DNA of 64,000 bases, from contig NZ_CP043342.1 in the NCBI RefSeq assembly GCF_003594935.2, positions 434,001 through 498,000 of the forward strand, read 5' to 3'. This stretch comes from Enterobacter huaxiensis. Its GTDB lineage: Bacteria; Pseudomonadota; Gammaproteobacteria; Enterobacterales; Enterobacteriaceae. The notes below the pieces were generated by a model. The model ran no database searches. It was not told the origin of the DNA and was given only the letters and a program-made list of their open reading frames with translations. The position numbers were made by a program, and so were the translations under genes. Shown here piece by piece: positions 33,776 through 45,243 of this stretch. The stretch's first letter is position 1. Every line of letters begins with the position of its first letter.

Positions 33776-33912
33776 AATATTCTTCCTGTGAATTTTATTA
33801 TTCAAATCACAAATTACACATATGATTTGTGTGGTTATTTTACCGGAGACAGGCGAAAGGCGTGAGGATTATCGAAAGGAGAAAGGCGTGGTCAGATGAC
33901 CACGCCAGATGC

Positions 33913-34794
33913 TTAGTTTTTACGCCCGGTAATACGGCACCACTCTTCTTTCTCAACCACAGGGTCGAGCGCGAAGAGATCGGCGTAGGCTTCGCAAACG
34001 CTGTCGGCCTGGCTGGCAAGAATACCCGAAAGACCAAGCAGACCGCCCTCAACGGGCAGCACGCTGATTAACGGCGCCAGTTCACGTAATGGGCCTGCCA
34101 GAATGTTTGCGACAACCACGTCGGCTTTCATGGCCTCTGGCTGCGCATCAGGCAGATACAGCTCCAGACGATCGGAGACGCCATTGCGTTCTGCGTTATC
34201 GCGGCTGGCCTGGATCGCCTGCGGATCGATATCGATCCCGATGGCTTTCGCCGCGCCCAGCTTCAGCGCCGCAATCGCGAGGATCCCGGATCCGCATCCG
34301 AAGTCGATTACGGTTTTGCCTTCCAGATCCAGGCCATCCAGCCATTGCAGGCAAAGCGAGGTCGTCGGGTGGGTGCCGGTCCCGAATGCCAGGCCCGGAT
34401 CGAGCATCACGTTGACCGCATTTGCATCCGGCACGTCGCGCCAGCTCGGGCAAATCCACAGACGCTTGCCAAACTGCATTGGGTGGAAGTTGTCCATCCA
34501 CTCGCGTTCCCAGTCTTTGTCTTCCAGCTGTTCGATTTTATGCACGAAACCCGCGCCCAGCAGGGGATGATTTTCCAGAATCGCGACCACCTCTTTCATG
34601 TCGGTTTCTGCATCGAACAGGCCGATAACGTCGGTATCACCCCACAGGCGCGTCTCGCCCGGCAGCGGCTCAAAGACCGGCGTGTCATGCGTGTCCTGGA
34701 AGGTGATTGAGACCGAGCCGGCCTCCATCAGCGCATCACTCAGCTCTTCGGCGTTAGCGCCGGTTGTGTTCAGTTTTAATTGGATCCACGGCAT
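33913..34794 (-). CDS. prmA: Ribosomal protein L11 methyltransferase
   Basis: PrmA trimethylates several amino groups of L11 using S-adenosylmethionine. The 293-residue protein has an N-terminal L11-recognition domain ([20 protein letters not shown]). The class I methyltransferase domain has [15 protein letters not shown], the SAM loop [20 protein letters not shown], and the NILAGPL catalytic-loop motif. It is downstream of panF (11-nt gap) on the same strand, as in E. coli. Confidence 0.97.
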   Translation of the reverse strand: MPWIQLKLNTTGANAEELSDALMEAGSVSITFQDTHDTPVFEPLPGETRLWGDTDVIGLFDAETDMKEVVAILENHPLLGAGFVHKIEQLEDKDWEREWMDNFHPMQFGKRLWICPSWRDVPDANAVNVMLDPGLAFGTGTHPTTSLCLQWLDGLDLEGKTVIDFGCGSGILAIAALKLGAAKAIGIDIDPQAIQASRDNAERNGVSDRLELYLPDAQPEAMKADVVVANILAGPLRELAPLISVLPVEGGLLGLSGILASQADSVCEAYADLFALDPVVEKEEWCRITGRKN

Positions 34795-34805
34795 GGCAAA
34801 ACTCT

Positions 34806-36257
34806 TTATTTATCAGTAGAAATCGTAGCGGGCTGTGAGACGGGCTGACCGAAACGGTTCCCAACCACAAACGCCAGTAAACTTAGCAGTAACGAAGGCA
34901 CAATCGGGTGAAAGCCCAGGTACTGGATCTTGAAGGTTGCCAGTACCGCGTAAAGCACGCCGCCGACAATCATGCCGCTTAGCGCGCCCGCAGCATTGGC
35001 CCGCTCCCAGTAGAGGCCCAGCACCAGCGGCCACAGGAACACGGCTTCCAGGCCACCAAAGGCAAGCAAATTCAGCCAGATAATCATTTCCGGCGGACGC
35101 CACGCGGCCAACAGCAGCAGCGCCCCTAATACCAGGGTGATCGCGGCCGACATACGCTTCAGACGCCGTTCATTTTCCACCTGCTCAGGACGCAGGTTCA
35201 GGTAGAGATCTTTAATGATCGTAGCGGAACTTTGCAGCAGCTGGGCGTTAATCGTCGACATGATGGCCGCCATCGGTGCGGCAAGGAATATCCCGGCGGC
35301 AAAGGGAGGAAGCACTTTGACCATCAATGTTGGGATGACTAAATCGGGAACCGTCAGGTCGGGGATCACCGCGCGTCCTAACGCCCCTGCCAGGTGCATG
35401 CCGAACATCAGGATGGCTACCACAATGGTGCCAATGATGATGCCCTTATGCACCGCCTTGCTGTCTTTATATGAGATACAGCGCACGGCGGTATGCGGTA
35501 GGCCAATCACCCCAAAGCACACCAGTACCCAGAACGAGGTCATGAATGTCGGAGAAAGGATATCGTCGGCCCCCTGCGGAGAGACCAGTTTCGGATCGAT
35601 CGCCTCAAGCGTTTCAACAGCATGGCTCAGGCCACCTGCAGCATGCACGATACCCACCAGCAGGACGATAGTTCCTATGAGCATGACCATGCCCTGCATC
35701 GTATCGTTCAGCACGCTGGCGCGGAATCCGCCAAAGGCGGTATAGAGCGCGATACTTACCCCGAAGATGATAAGACCCGTCTCGTAGGGAATACCCGCAG
35801 CCGTCTCCAGCAAACGCGCGCCGCCGATAAACTGCACCGTCATCGCACCGATAAAGGCCACCAGCAGGCTTAAGCTTGCCAGCCAGACCAGCAGACGGCT
35901 CTGATAGCGCGCAAACAGCATGTCATTAAGCGTGACGGCATTATAGCGACGTGCCAGGATAGCGAATTTTTTACCCAGAATGCCCAGTGAGAGCCAGACG
36001 GCAGGAAGCTGAATCATCGCCAGCAGCACCCAGCCTAACCCGTATTTATAGGCGGCACCGGGTCCGCCGATAAACGAGCTGGCGCTGATGTAGGTGGCAG
36101 TCAGCGTCATGGCCAGCACGACTCCGCCCATTGAGCGGCTGCCGAGGAAATACTCGTTCAGGAAGGTGCCGGTCGTTCTTTTGCGCATGGCATACACCGA
36201 GAGGCCGAACACGACGAGCAGGTAAGCAATCAGGGGCAGAATGACTTCAAGCTGCAT
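34806..36257 (-). CDS. panF: Sodium/pantothenate symporter
   Basis: PanF imports pantothenate with Na+ and belongs to the SSS/SSF symporter family. The 483-residue protein begins [20 protein letters not shown] (a Met one codon earlier at 36260 is also possible) and has about 12-13 membrane helices. The family signature is in its middle: [15 protein letters not shown] segment [19 protein letters not shown]. The start overlaps the yhdT 3' end by 11 nt, so translation is probably coupled. Pantothenate feeds CoA synthesis, which fits the neighbouring accBC genes. Confidence 0.96.
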   Translation of the reverse strand: MQLEVILPLIAYLLVVFGLSVYAMRKRTTGTFLNEYFLGSRSMGGVVLAMTLTATYISASSFIGGPGAAYKYGLGWVLLAMIQLPAVWLSLGILGKKFAILARRYNAVTLNDMLFARYQSRLLVWLASLSLLVAFIGAMTVQFIGGARLLETAAGIPYETGLIIFGVSIALYTAFGGFRASVLNDTMQGMVMLIGTIVLLVGIVHAAGGLSHAVETLEAIDPKLVSPQGADDILSPTFMTSFWVLVCFGVIGLPHTAVRCISYKDSKAVHKGIIIGTIVVAILMFGMHLAGALGRAVIPDLTVPDLVIPTLMVKVLPPFAAGIFLAAPMAAIMSTINAQLLQSSATIIKDLYLNLRPEQVENERRLKRMSAAITLVLGALLLLAAWRPPEMIIWLNLLAFGGLEAVFLWPLVLGLYWERANAAGALSGMIVGGVLYAVLATFKIQYLGFHPIVPSLLLSLLAFVVGNRFGQPVSQPATISTDK

Positions 36258-36489
36258 CATCGTCCTCCAGCGGGATATCGCGATAAATGAACTTCACCAT
36301 CGCCCAGCACAGTACAATAAACACCAGCGGCACGAGCAGGCACGCCATTTCAAACCAGTGCGGCAGGCCGGTGATGCCAATAGCGGAATCAGGTAAGTAA
36401 GCAGTTACTAACCATGCAGCAAGATAGAGAAGGGTCAGCCACAGCGCCCAGCGCGCTTCTTTATGGGCCTGAACAAAACGCTTGTCCAT
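36247..36489 (-). CDS. yhdT: DUF997 inner-membrane protein YhdT
   Basis: An 80-residue protein with two transmembrane helices (WALWLTLLYLAAWLVTAYL and MACLLVPLVFIVLCWAMVKF), a basic N-terminus and an acidic tail (PLEDDDAA). Family DUF997. It overlaps panF, as in E. coli, and similar small proteins accompany SSF symporters in other species (for example YhjB/YjcH types), so a PanF-accessory role is plausible but unproven. Confidence 0.92.
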   Translation of the reverse strand: MDKRFVQAHKEARWALWLTLLYLAAWLVTAYLPDSAIGITGLPHWFEMACLLVPLVFIVLCWAMVKFIYRDIPLEDDDAA

Positions 36490-36553
36490 TTTTTGTCCCT
36501 TGTGGATGAAGAAAGCGGGGATTGTACATGATGGGGCCTGGCGATCCCCAGAA

Positions 36554-36581
36554 ATAAAAAAGGCCGGTTACCCGGCCTTCT
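36554..36581 (-). terminator. Terminator of accBC
   Basis: AAGGCCGG-TTAC-CCGGCCTT (36560-36579) followed on the minus strand by TTTTTATTTC, about 17 nt after the accC stop. Confidence 0.9.
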
Positions 36582-36596
36582 AACGTTGCAGCAGTC

Positions 36597-37946
36597 TTAC
36601 TTCTCGTACATGCCGAGTTTCTTCTCAAGGTAGTGGATGTTAGTTCCACCATTCTGGAAGTGCTCGTCGCTCATGATACGCATCTGCAGGTCAACGTTGG
36701 TTTTGATACCGTCGATGATCAGCTCCTGCAGGGCGTTCTTCATGCGGGCAATCGCCACGTCACGGTTTTCGCCGTAGCAGATAAGCTTACCGATCATTGA
36801 GTCATAGTACGGCGGTACGGTGTAACCGGCGTAGATATGAGACTCCCAACGCACACCAAAGCCACCCGGCGCGTGGAAACGCGTGATTTTACCCGGGCTT
36901 GGCAGGAAGGTGTTCGGGTCTTCGGCGTTAATACGGCATTCTACCGCATGGCCTTTAACCACAACTTCTTCCTGCTTGATGGACAGAGGTTGACCGGCTG
37001 CAATACGCAGCTGTTCTTTAATCAGGTCAACGCCGGTGATCATTTCGGTCACAGGGTGTTCAACCTGAATACGGGTGTTCATCTCAATGAAATAGAACTC
37101 GCCGTTTTCGAACAGGAACTCAAAGGTACCTGCACCGCGATAGCCGATATCGACGCACGCTTTGGAGCAACGCTCGCCGATGTAGCGACGCAGTTCCGGG
37201 GTAATGCCCGGCGCTGGCGCTTCTTCGACAACTTTCTGGTGACGTCGCTGCATGGAGCAGTCACGTTCTGCCAGATAGATCGCGTTACCCTGACCGTCAG
37301 CCAGCACCTGAATTTCGATGTGGCGTGGGTTTTCCAGGTATTTTTCCATGTACACCATGTCATTGCTGAAGGCGGCTTTCGCTTCAGCTTTGGTCATGGA
37401 GATGGACTGAGCCAGTTCAGCATCGCTGCGCACAACGCGCATACCGCGACCGCCGCCGCCGCCGGACGCTTTGATGATAACCGGGTAGCCAATGCGTTTA
37501 GCATGAGCGCGGTTAGCATCCATATCGTCGGTCAGAGGGCCGTCAGAGCCGGGTACGGTTGGTACACCGGCTTTCTTCATTGCGGTGATTGCAGACACTT
37601 TGTCGCCCATCAGGCGGATAGTGTCAGCTTTCGGGCCGATGAAGATAAAGCCAGAGCGTTCAACCTGCTCAGCAAAGTTGGCGTTCTCAGAGAGGAAGCC
37701 GTAACCCGGATGAATTGCCACCGCGCCAGTGATTTCAGCGGCGCTGATGATAGCCGGGATGTTCAGATAGCTTTTTACGGACGGAGCCGGGCCAATACAG
37801 ACCGTCTCATCCGCCAGCAATACGTGTTTTAAATCGCGATCCGCGCTTGAGTGCACAGCCACGGTCTTGATGCCCAGCTCTTTACAGGCACGAAGAATAC
37901 GCAGTGCAATCTCGCCTCGGTTGGCGATAACAATTTTATCCAGCAT
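36597..37946 (-). CDS. accC: Biotin carboxylase subunit of acetyl-CoA carboxylase
   Basis: AccC carboxylates biotin on AccB with ATP and bicarbonate, the first half of malonyl-CoA synthesis. The start at [20 protein letters not shown] gives 449 residues, the E. coli length; an open frame to 37985 overlaps accB and is rejected. The ATP-grasp glycine loop [14 protein letters not shown] is at about 160-170. The catalytic region is [16 protein letters not shown] at about 290-305 (Glu/Arg). It follows accB by 10 nt. Confidence 0.98.
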   Translation of the reverse strand: MLDKIVIANRGEIALRILRACKELGIKTVAVHSSADRDLKHVLLADETVCIGPAPSVKSYLNIPAIISAAEITGAVAIHPGYGFLSENANFAEQVERSGFIFIGPKADTIRLMGDKVSAITAMKKAGVPTVPGSDGPLTDDMDANRAHAKRIGYPVIIKASGGGGGRGMRVVRSDAELAQSISMTKAEAKAAFSNDMVYMEKYLENPRHIEIQVLADGQGNAIYLAERDCSMQRRHQKVVEEAPAPGITPELRRYIGERCSKACVDIGYRGAGTFEFLFENGEFYFIEMNTRIQVEHPVTEMITGVDLIKEQLRIAAGQPLSIKQEEVVVKGHAVECRINAEDPNTFLPSPGKITRFHAPGGFGVRWESHIYAGYTVPPYYDSMIGKLICYGENRDVAIARMKNALQELIIDGIKTNVDLQMRIMSDEHFQNGGTNIHYLEKKLGMYEK

Positions 37947-37956
37947 GTTCGCCTCG

Positions 37957-38421
37957 TTACTCGATGACGACCAGCGGCTCGTCAAATTCTACCGGCTGAC
38001 CACTTTCGACCAGAATCGCTTTTACAGTACCTGACTTGTCTGCTTCGATCTGGTTCATCATTTTCATGGCTTCAACGATGCACAGGGTATCGCCTACATT
38101 GACTTTCTGACCCACTTCGATGAAGGCTTTCGCCTCCGGGCTCGGGGTGCGGTAGAAAGTACCAACCATTGGGGAACGTACGATGTGACCACTGATTTCT
38201 GCGGCTGCGGCTGGTGCGGCTTCTGCTGCAGGTGCAACGGCAGCGGCAAGCGCAGGCTGCTGCATCATTGGCGTAGCATAAGCTTGCTGCATTACCGGGA
38301 AGCTAGCGGCTGGGGCTGCACGGCTGATGCGTACAGACTCTTCGCCTTCAGAAATTTCCAGTTCGGAGATGCCTGATTCTTCAACCAGCTCGATCAGTTT
38401 TTTAATCTTACGAATATCCAT
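37957..38421 (-). CDS. accB: Biotin carboxyl carrier protein
   Basis: AccB carries the biotin that shuttles CO2 between AccC and the AccAD transferase. The 154-residue protein (E. coli 156) has an N-terminal helical domain, which in E. coli mediates autoregulation of accBC. An Ala/Pro-rich linker follows (about 35-75), then the biotinyl domain with [12 protein letters not shown], biotin on Lys120. It starts 21 nt after aroQ. Confidence 0.98.
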   Translation of the reverse strand: MDIRKIKKLIELVEESGISELEISEGEESVRISRAAPAASFPVMQQAYATPMMQQPALAAAVAPAAEAAPAAAAEISGHIVRSPMVGTFYRTPSPEAKAFIEVGQKVNVGDTLCIVEAMKMMNQIEADKSGTVKAILVESGQPVEFDEPLVVIE

Positions 38422-38442
38422 GAGTGGGTTCCGTACTCTTGT

Positions 38443-38895
38443 TTAGTGTGATTGTGACAAGCGTTTTACCGCTGTCTGTAAAGCGTATGAATAACCGTCC
38501 GCACCCAGTCCGCAGATAACACCGGCGGCGATATCCGACAGGTAGGAATGGTGGCGGAACGGCTCACGGGCGTGCACGTTGCTCAGGTGGATCTCGATAA
38601 ACGGGATACTCACCGCGAGCAGTGCGTCGCGAATAGCGACACTGGTGTGCGTAAACGCGGCCGGATTGATCAGGATATAGTCCACATTGTCTTTAGCCTG
38701 ATGAATACGGTCGATGATTGCGTACTCCGCGTTTGACTGAAAATGATCCAAATCGACGTTCAGCGACGCTGCTTCCGTTTCAAGACGGTTAACAATTTCA
38801 CTCAATGTGAGCGAGCCGTACTTCTCTGGCTCACGGGTTCCGAGCATGTTGAGGTTCGGTCCGTTCAAAACTAAGATCTGGTATTTATCAGCCAT
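38443..38895 (-). CDS. aroQ: Type II 3-dehydroquinate dehydratase
   Basis: A 150-residue small (type II) dehydroquinase making 3-dehydroshikimate, which AroE (also in the window) then reduces. Motifs: [19 protein letters not shown] (catalytic Arg and Tyr), [17 protein letters not shown] (catalytic His), and [21 protein letters not shown]. coli K-12 uses the unrelated type I AroD for this step and lacks this type II gene in most annotations. In Enterobacter-type genomes it commonly precedes accBC. Confidence 0.95.
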   Translation of the reverse strand: MADKYQILVLNGPNLNMLGTREPEKYGSLTLSEIVNRLETEAASLNVDLDHFQSNAEYAIIDRIHQAKDNVDYILINPAAFTHTSVAIRDALLAVSIPFIEIHLSNVHAREPFRHHSYLSDIAAGVICGLGADGYSYALQTAVKRLSQSH

Positions 38896-39058
38896 TGTGC
38901 CGCTATCTCCTGCGATTCTCCGGTAAAAAACAAAATATACCTTCGATGCGCGATTGTCACCTAATCAGAGTCCGAAAACTCCATCAGGAAAACCAAAGTC
39001 GCACATTATAACGATTTCGTAGCATTTGGCAGCTAAATACTGGTCTTATCAGGGAAGA

Positions 39059-39096
39059 TTATCAACCGCTATCGGAAAAAGATTCGCGGTTGATAA
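39059..39096. repeat. Inverted repeat downstream of msrQ
   Basis: Perfect 11-bp arms TTATCAACCGC (39059-39069) and GCGGTTGATAA (39086-39096) with a 16-nt spacer containing AAAAAGATT. It lies about 33 nt past the msrQ stop and 160 nt upstream of aroQ. It lacks a clear U-tract, so it may be a weak terminator for msrPQ or an operator for aroQ-accBC. Confidence 0.6.
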
Positions 39097-39128
39097 GTAT
39101 TCTGCGGGAAAACGCACAGTTTCGCGAA

Positions 39129-39728
39129 CTATCGCAACCACTGGCGGAACTTCTTGTAACGCCATGCTAAAAGCACCAAAGCCAGCAGCGCGTAGATGAC
39201 GGGTTGCGGTGATAATATCTTCACTGACCACAGGTAGTGAATAGGGGCGAGGATCGCGACAAGATAGACGAAGTTGTGTAAAAGTTGCCAGCGCCTGCCC
39301 AGCTTTCGCTGTGCATATTGCGTTGATGTCACTGCGAGAGCCAGCAGAATCAGCCAGCTCACGATGCCCAACGTGAGGTAAGGGCGCGTAACCAGTTCCC
39401 GCCCTAGCAATGCCAGATTGTTAATACCCAACTCAAGCAGCGCGTAGCTGGTCAAGTGTATCGTTGCCCATGCAAAACACCATAGCCCCAAGAGCCGACG
39501 GGTGCGTATCAATAACGGCTGTTTAGCGTAGCGCGCCAGCGGCGAAATCAGCAAGGTGGCCAGCAAAAATTTCAGAGCCATCCGACCGGTAAAGTGTTGG
39601 ATATCTTTTGCCGGGTCAGCGCTGAAGGCACCGTGACTCACTGCCCAGAACAGCCACACCAGAGGAAGCAACCCGGCCAGATGCAGCAGCACTTTCAGCC
39701 AGGTTATCTGCTTTGCGGTTAAACGCAC
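39129..39728 (-). CDS. msrQ: Protein-methionine-sulfoxide reductase heme-binding subunit MsrQ (YedZ)
   Basis: A 199-residue inner-membrane b-type cytochrome with about six helices. It passes electrons from the respiratory chain to periplasmic MsrP. The ferric-reductase-like core shows His residues in helices ([60 protein letters not shown]), suited to heme ligation. Its start directly abuts the msrP stop (1-nt junction), so the two are cotranslated. Confidence 0.95.
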   Translation of the reverse strand: MRLTAKQITWLKVLLHLAGLLPLVWLFWAVSHGAFSADPAKDIQHFTGRMALKFLLATLLISPLARYAKQPLLIRTRRLLGLWCFAWATIHLTSYALLELGINNLALLGRELVTRPYLTLGIVSWLILLALAVTSTQYAQRKLGRRWQLLHNFVYLVAILAPIHYLWSVKILSPQPVIYALLALVLLAWRYKKFRQWLR

Positions 39729-40730
39729 TTAGAAATTCTCCCGTAAATTCAGCCCACGATAGAGAGAAGCCACCTCATCCGCGTAGCCGTTAAACAGCAG
39801 GGTTGGCTGACGCTTCACATCCAGCGCGCCGCCGGAGCCGATGAAACGCTCGGTAGCCTGTGACCAGCGCGGATGGTCAACGTGCGGGTTCACGTTGGCA
39901 AAAAAACCGTACTCGTCGGGGGCAGCCAGGTTCCAGGTGGTCGGTGGACGTTCGCGGGTGAGCTTAATGCTGACGATAGATTTAATCCCCTTAAAGCCGT
40001 ATTTCCACGGTACGGTCAGGCGGATGGGCGCGCCGTTTTGCGGCGGAAGCGCTTTGCCGTAAACCCCAACGGTCAGCAGGGTGAGCGGATGCATGGCTTC
40101 GTCGAGGCGTAGCCCTTCGACATAAGGATACTCAAGCCCGCCGCCGATGAACCGATCCTTCTGGCCCGGCATCTCGTCCGGGGCGTAGCGCGTCTGGAAG
40201 GAGACGTATTTGGCGTTGCTGGTGGGTTCAACCAGCGCCAGCAGCTTGTGCAGCGGGAAGCCGACCCAGGGCACAACCATCGACCATGCCTCCACGCAGC
40301 GCATGCGATAGATACGCTCTTCCAGCGGGAAGCGGGTGGTGAGGTCGTGGTGATCCAGCGTGAGGGGTTTTGCCACCTCGCCGTCAATTTTCAGCGTCCA
40401 CGGATCGGTTTTCATGCTGCCGGCGTTCGCGGCGGGATCGGCCTTATCCAGGCCAAATTCGTAGAAGTTGTTATAACCGGTGACTTTATCTTCCGGGGTC
40501 AGCGCCAGTTTATTTTGCCATTCGGCAGGCTTCGTGAAGGTGAGCGGTGCGCCGGAAGGGGCTTTCGGACGGTCGTTCCCTTTAAACCAGTCAAGCAGGT
40601 CGGCATGAGCCGCAGGGGAAAGCGTCAGTGCGGTGGCGCTGATGCCAAGCATTTTCAGGATCTGGCGGCGCTGTAACATAAAGACAGATTCAGACGTTAC
40701 GTCGGCTTCCGTCAGTTTTCGGGTTTTCAT
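39729..40730 (-). CDS. msrP: Protein-methionine-sulfoxide reductase catalytic subunit MsrP (YedY)
   Basis: A periplasmic molybdopterin enzyme that repairs oxidised methionine in envelope proteins, 333 residues. The twin-arginine signal is clear: [20 protein letters not shown] then PAAHA, so it is exported folded with its cofactor. The Mo-ligand Cys is in [20 protein letters not shown] (about 146). In E. coli K-12 msrPQ lies next to hprRS at another locus; here it follows acuI. Its ribosome site GGAGG is inside a perfect 9-bp hairpin, suggesting translational control. Confidence 0.96.
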   Translation of the reverse strand: MKTRKLTEADVTSESVFMLQRRQILKMLGISATALTLSPAAHADLLDWFKGNDRPKAPSGAPLTFTKPAEWQNKLALTPEDKVTGYNNFYEFGLDKADPAANAGSMKTDPWTLKIDGEVAKPLTLDHHDLTTRFPLEERIYRMRCVEAWSMVVPWVGFPLHKLLALVEPTSNAKYVSFQTRYAPDEMPGQKDRFIGGGLEYPYVEGLRLDEAMHPLTLLTVGVYGKALPPQNGAPIRLTVPWKYGFKGIKSIVSIKLTRERPPTTWNLAAPDEYGFFANVNPHVDHPRWSQATERFIGSGGALDVKRQPTLLFNGYADEVASLYRGLNLRENF

Positions 40731-40735
40731 GGCAT

Positions 40736-40769
40736 CCTCCGTCAGGCGTTTTTCTAAGCATGACGGAGG
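40736..40769 (-). promoter_or_regulatory. Hairpin that sequesters the msrP ribosome-binding site
   Basis: CCTCCGTCA (40736-40744) and TGACGGAGG (40761-40769) pair perfectly over 9 bp with a 16-nt A/T-rich loop. On the msrP mRNA the 3' arm contains the Shine-Dalgarno GGAGG, which sits 5 nt before the ATG. The structure would hide the ribosome site unless opened. Confidence 0.72.
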
Positions 40770-40807
40770 AGACGGGTTAGCGCGAATATGTCACGAAAAT
40801 TTGAAGA

Positions 40808-41782
40808 TTACGCAATTTTCACCAGCGCACGGCCGTGGAACTGGTTGTTCATGATTTTGCTGGCATATTCGGGGGCCTGGCCGAGCGCGATCTCCGTTGC
40901 GCTCTGCGTGTAGAACGATTCCGGCAGGTCGCGCACCAGACGCTCCCATGCCTCCGCGCGGCGGGCGGCAGGCGTCATGACCGAATCCACACCCTGCAGG
41001 CGAACGTTGCGCAGAATAAATGGCATGACGGTTGTTGGCAGAGCAAACCCGCCCGCCAGGCCGCAGGCCGCCACGCAGCCGCCGTAGTTCATCTGCGCCA
41101 GCACTTTCGCCAGCACTTTGTCACCGACCGTATCTACCGCACCGGCCCAGAGCTGTTTTTCCAGCGGACGCGTCTCTGCGAACTCGTCGCGGCCAAGAAT
41201 GCGGTTAGCGCCCAGCTGACGCAGGTAGTCATGGGTGCTTTCACGGCCCGTTACCGCCGCCACCTGATACCCCAGCTTGTGCAGCAGGGTGACGGCCGTA
41301 CTGCCCACGCCACCGCTGGCGCCGGTCACAACGATCTCACCGGATTCAGGGCGAACGCCGGCATCTTCCAGCGCCATTACGCACAGCATGGCGGTAAAGC
41401 CCGCGGTGCCGACAATCATCGCTTTGCGGCCATCCATGCCTTTTGGCATGGGCACCAGCCAGTCCCCTTTTACTCGAGCCTGAGAAGCCAAACCGCCCCA
41501 GTGATTTTCACCCACTCCCCAGCCGGTAAGCAGCACCTCTTGCCCAGCGTGGAAGCGCGGATCTTCGCTCGTATGCACGCGGCCCGCGAAGTCGATACCC
41601 GGCACCATTGGGAAATTTCGGATAATTTTACCTTTGCCCGTAATGGCAAGCGCATCCTTATAGTTAAGGCTGGACCAGTCAACGTCGACGGTTACTTCGC
41701 CTTCCGGCAGGCGGCCCGGCTCAAGGGCTTGTACTGAGGCAAGCGTGTTGCCGTCCTGCTGTTCTAAGATCAAAGCCTGCAT
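40808..41782 (-). CDS. acuI: NADPH-dependent acryloyl-CoA reductase AcuI (YhdH)
   Basis: A 324-residue zinc-free medium-chain quinone-oxidoreductase-type enzyme. AcuI/YhdH reduces toxic acryloyl-CoA to propionyl-CoA. The N-terminal SLNYKDALAITGKGKIIRNF and PGIDFAGRVHTSEDPRF segments and the cofactor loop VTGASGGVGSTAVTLLHKLG (about 150-170) are typical. It is divergent from csrD, as in E. coli, and upstream of msrP on the same strand with a 77-nt gap. Confidence 0.94.
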   Translation of the reverse strand: MQALILEQQDGNTLASVQALEPGRLPEGEVTVDVDWSSLNYKDALAITGKGKIIRNFPMVPGIDFAGRVHTSEDPRFHAGQEVLLTGWGVGENHWGGLASQARVKGDWLVPMPKGMDGRKAMIVGTAGFTAMLCVMALEDAGVRPESGEIVVTGASGGVGSTAVTLLHKLGYQVAAVTGRESTHDYLRQLGANRILGRDEFAETRPLEKQLWAGAVDTVGDKVLAKVLAQMNYGGCVAACGLAGGFALPTTVMPFILRNVRLQGVDSVMTPAARRAEAWERLVRDLPESFYTQSATEIALGQAPEYASKIMNNQFHGRALVKIA

Positions 41783-41965
41783 ACAGGGTCCTCACTAGGT
41801 CTGATGATTGGAAAATAATTTCTGAAGACTATACTCGCTCAGTGAAACGCAATGCCGATTTAACGCAATAAATTGCCAGATACACCAGGTTTGGTAGTAT
41901 GCCGCATCTAAAATGCAAGTTAGTACTTACTTGCTACCCCATCAACCCACGGAGTAATCTCAAGG

Positions 41966-43906
41966 ATGCGATTAACGACGAAGTTCTCGGCTTTTATCAC
42001 TTTGCTGACGGGGTTAACCATCTTTGTCACCCTGATTGGCTGCTCCCTGAGTTTTTATAATGCCATTCAGGACAAGCTGGTCAATCGGGTCCAGTCCGTT
42101 GCATCCGTTATCGATACTCGCCTGGTGACTAACTCATTTCCGTCGCTGTCGAGGGAGCTGGATGAGCTGATGGTGCCCGTTGACCTTGTTCGAATCGACA
42201 TCATGCAGGGTCCGCACGAGGTGTTCAGCCACGTTCGTCAGGGAAGCTATCGACCTGCCGGAACGGTAAGCCAGTATCGCGAAGTGACGGTTCATTCGCT
42301 TAAGAACCCAGGCATGACGATCAGGATGGTCTATCTGGATCCCATGGCCAACTATTTCCGCTCCTTAATGACCACCGCGCCGCTCACCGTGGCCGTTGCT
42401 TTTATCGTTGTGCTGATCTTTCTTGCCGTCCGCTGGCTGCGTCGTCAGCTCTCCGGCCAGGAGCTGCTGGAAACGCGTTCGGTGCGGATACTTAACGGAG
42501 AGCGCGGTCCGCAGGTGCGCGGTTCGGTTTACGAATGGCCAACGCGAACCAGTAGCGCGCTGGACACGTTGCTCTCTGAAATTCAGTTCGCCAGCGAGCA
42601 GCGTAGCCGCATGGATACCCTGATCCGTTCCTACGCGGCGCAGGATAACAAAACGGGTCTGAACAACCGGCTGTTCTTTGATAACCAGCTGGCAACGCTG
42701 CTGGACGATCCTGAAAAGGTGGGAACGCACGGCGTGGTTATGATGATCCGCCTCCCTGATTTCGATCTGCTGCGCGACACCTGGGGCCGACGCGTGGCGG
42801 AAGAGAACCTCTTCACGCTCATCAACCTGCTCTCCACCTTTATTATGCGCTATCCCGGTTCGCTGCTGGCGCGTTATCACCGGAGCGACTTTGCCGTGCT
42901 TCTGCCTCACCGCACGCTGAAGGAAGCGGAAAGTATTGCCAGCCAGCTGCTGAAGGCCGTTGATTCGCTGCCGCAAAGCAAAATGCTCGACAGAGACGAC
43001 ATGGTGCATATGGGGATCTGTGCCTGGCGCGGCGGCCAGTCGACGGAGCAGGTGATGGAACACGCCGAGGCGGCAACACGCAATGCCGTGTTGCAGGGGG
43101 CGAACGGCTGGGCGGTCTATGACGATTCTCTGCCGGAAAAAGGGCGCGGAAACGTACGCTGGCGTACTTTGATTGAGCAAATGCTTAGCCGTGGTGGACC
43201 GCGTATTTACCAAAAACCGGCGGTCCAGAAAAATGGCCATGTACACCACCGCGAGCTGATGTGCCGTATTTTTGACGGTACCGAAGAGGTTATTTCTGCT
43301 GAATACCTGCCGATGGTCCTGCAATTTGGGCTCTCCGAAGAGTATGACCGCCAGCAAATTACCCGACTGATCCCCTTTTTATCTTTCTGGCCTGAAGAGA
43401 ACCTCGCATTACAGGTCACCGTGGAGTCGTTAATTCGCCCGCGTTTCCAACGCTGGCTGCGCGATACCTTAATGCAATGCGAAAAATCGCAACGAAAACA
43501 TATTATTTTTGAACTTGCTGAGGCAGATGTGGGTCAACACATCAGCCGGTTGCGTCCTGTGGTGCGTTTAATCAATGCGCTTGGGTCTCGCGTGGCGGTG
43601 ACGCAGGCGGGGCTGACGTTGGTCAGTACCAGCTGGATCAAGGAGCTGGATGTCGAACTACTGAAGTTACATCCAGGGCTGGTAAGGAACATCGAAAAAC
43701 GCACCGAAAACCAGCTGCTGGTCCAGAGCCTGGTGGAAGCGTGTAAAGGAACACAGACGCAAGTATTTGCCACGGGCGTACGCTCGCGAAGCGAATGGCA
43801 GATGTTGACAGAGCGCGGTGTGGCGGGCGGTCAGGGCGATTTTTTTGCCTCCTCTCAGCCGCTTGACACCAATGTGAAAAAATATTTGCAAAGATACTCT
43901 GTTTGA
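41966..43906 (+). CDS. csrD: RNase E specificity factor CsrD
   Basis: CsrD promotes RNase E-dependent decay of the sRNAs CsrB and CsrC, thus raising free CsrA. The 646-residue protein has two N-terminal membrane helices (about 10-32 and 134-155) around a periplasmic region, a HAMP-like stretch, then degenerate GGDEF and EAL domains. The GGDEF site reads HRSDF (YHRSDFAVLL) and the EAL site HRELMCRIFDG (ELM), so neither cyclic-di-GMP activity is expected. This fits the known non-enzymatic role. It lies upstream of mreBCD as in E. coli. Confidence 0.96.
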   Translation: MRLTTKFSAFITLLTGLTIFVTLIGCSLSFYNAIQDKLVNRVQSVASVIDTRLVTNSFPSLSRELDELMVPVDLVRIDIMQGPHEVFSHVRQGSYRPAGTVSQYREVTVHSLKNPGMTIRMVYLDPMANYFRSLMTTAPLTVAVAFIVVLIFLAVRWLRRQLSGQELLETRSVRILNGERGPQVRGSVYEWPTRTSSALDTLLSEIQFASEQRSRMDTLIRSYAAQDNKTGLNNRLFFDNQLATLLDDPEKVGTHGVVMMIRLPDFDLLRDTWGRRVAEENLFTLINLLSTFIMRYPGSLLARYHRSDFAVLLPHRTLKEAESIASQLLKAVDSLPQSKMLDRDDMVHMGICAWRGGQSTEQVMEHAEAATRNAVLQGANGWAVYDDSLPEKGRGNVRWRTLIEQMLSRGGPRIYQKPAVQKNGHVHHRELMCRIFDGTEEVISAEYLPMVLQFGLSEEYDRQQITRLIPFLSFWPEENLALQVTVESLIRPRFQRWLRDTLMQCEKSQRKHIIFELAEADVGQHISRLRPVVRLINALGSRVAVTQAGLTLVSTSWIKELDVELLKLHPGLVRNIEKRTENQLLVQSLVEACKGTQTQVFATGVRSRSEWQMLTERGVAGGQGDFFASSQPLDTNVKKYLQRYSV

Positions 43907-44031
43907 CCTGCCGTTTAATTTGTTTTCACGTAGAATATCGCGCCTGTAGCTTTGAGTATGACGAGCAAAAAGCCAGTGAACGCCCTTTAACGGGTTACAA
44001 ATGAAAGTGAGGAACGCTACTGTTTACTCAG

Positions 44032-44052
44032 CCCCGAGGGACTCCGGGGGCG
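44032..44052 (+). other. Hairpin in the csrD-mreB leader
   Basis: CCCCGAG-GGA-CTC-C-GGGG forms a stem of 7 bp with one bulged C within the 281-nt csrD-mreB gap. No U-tract follows, so it is probably part of the mreB 5' leader rather than a terminator. Confidence 0.4.
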
Positions 44053-44061
44053 AATTTGTAA

Positions 44062-45231
<1,170 letters not shown>

Positions 45232-45243
45232 TCGGGTTTGAGA

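Noticed and set aside
36837..37832. A 331-codon plus-strand frame opposite accC
   Set aside because: Antisense shadow of a conserved gene with all catalytic motifs on the other strand.
40835..41737. A 300-codon plus-strand frame opposite acuI
   Set aside because: Antisense to an intact reductase; no independent support.
42365..43357. A 330-codon minus-strand frame opposite csrD
   Set aside because: Shadow frame with no start signals and no domain.
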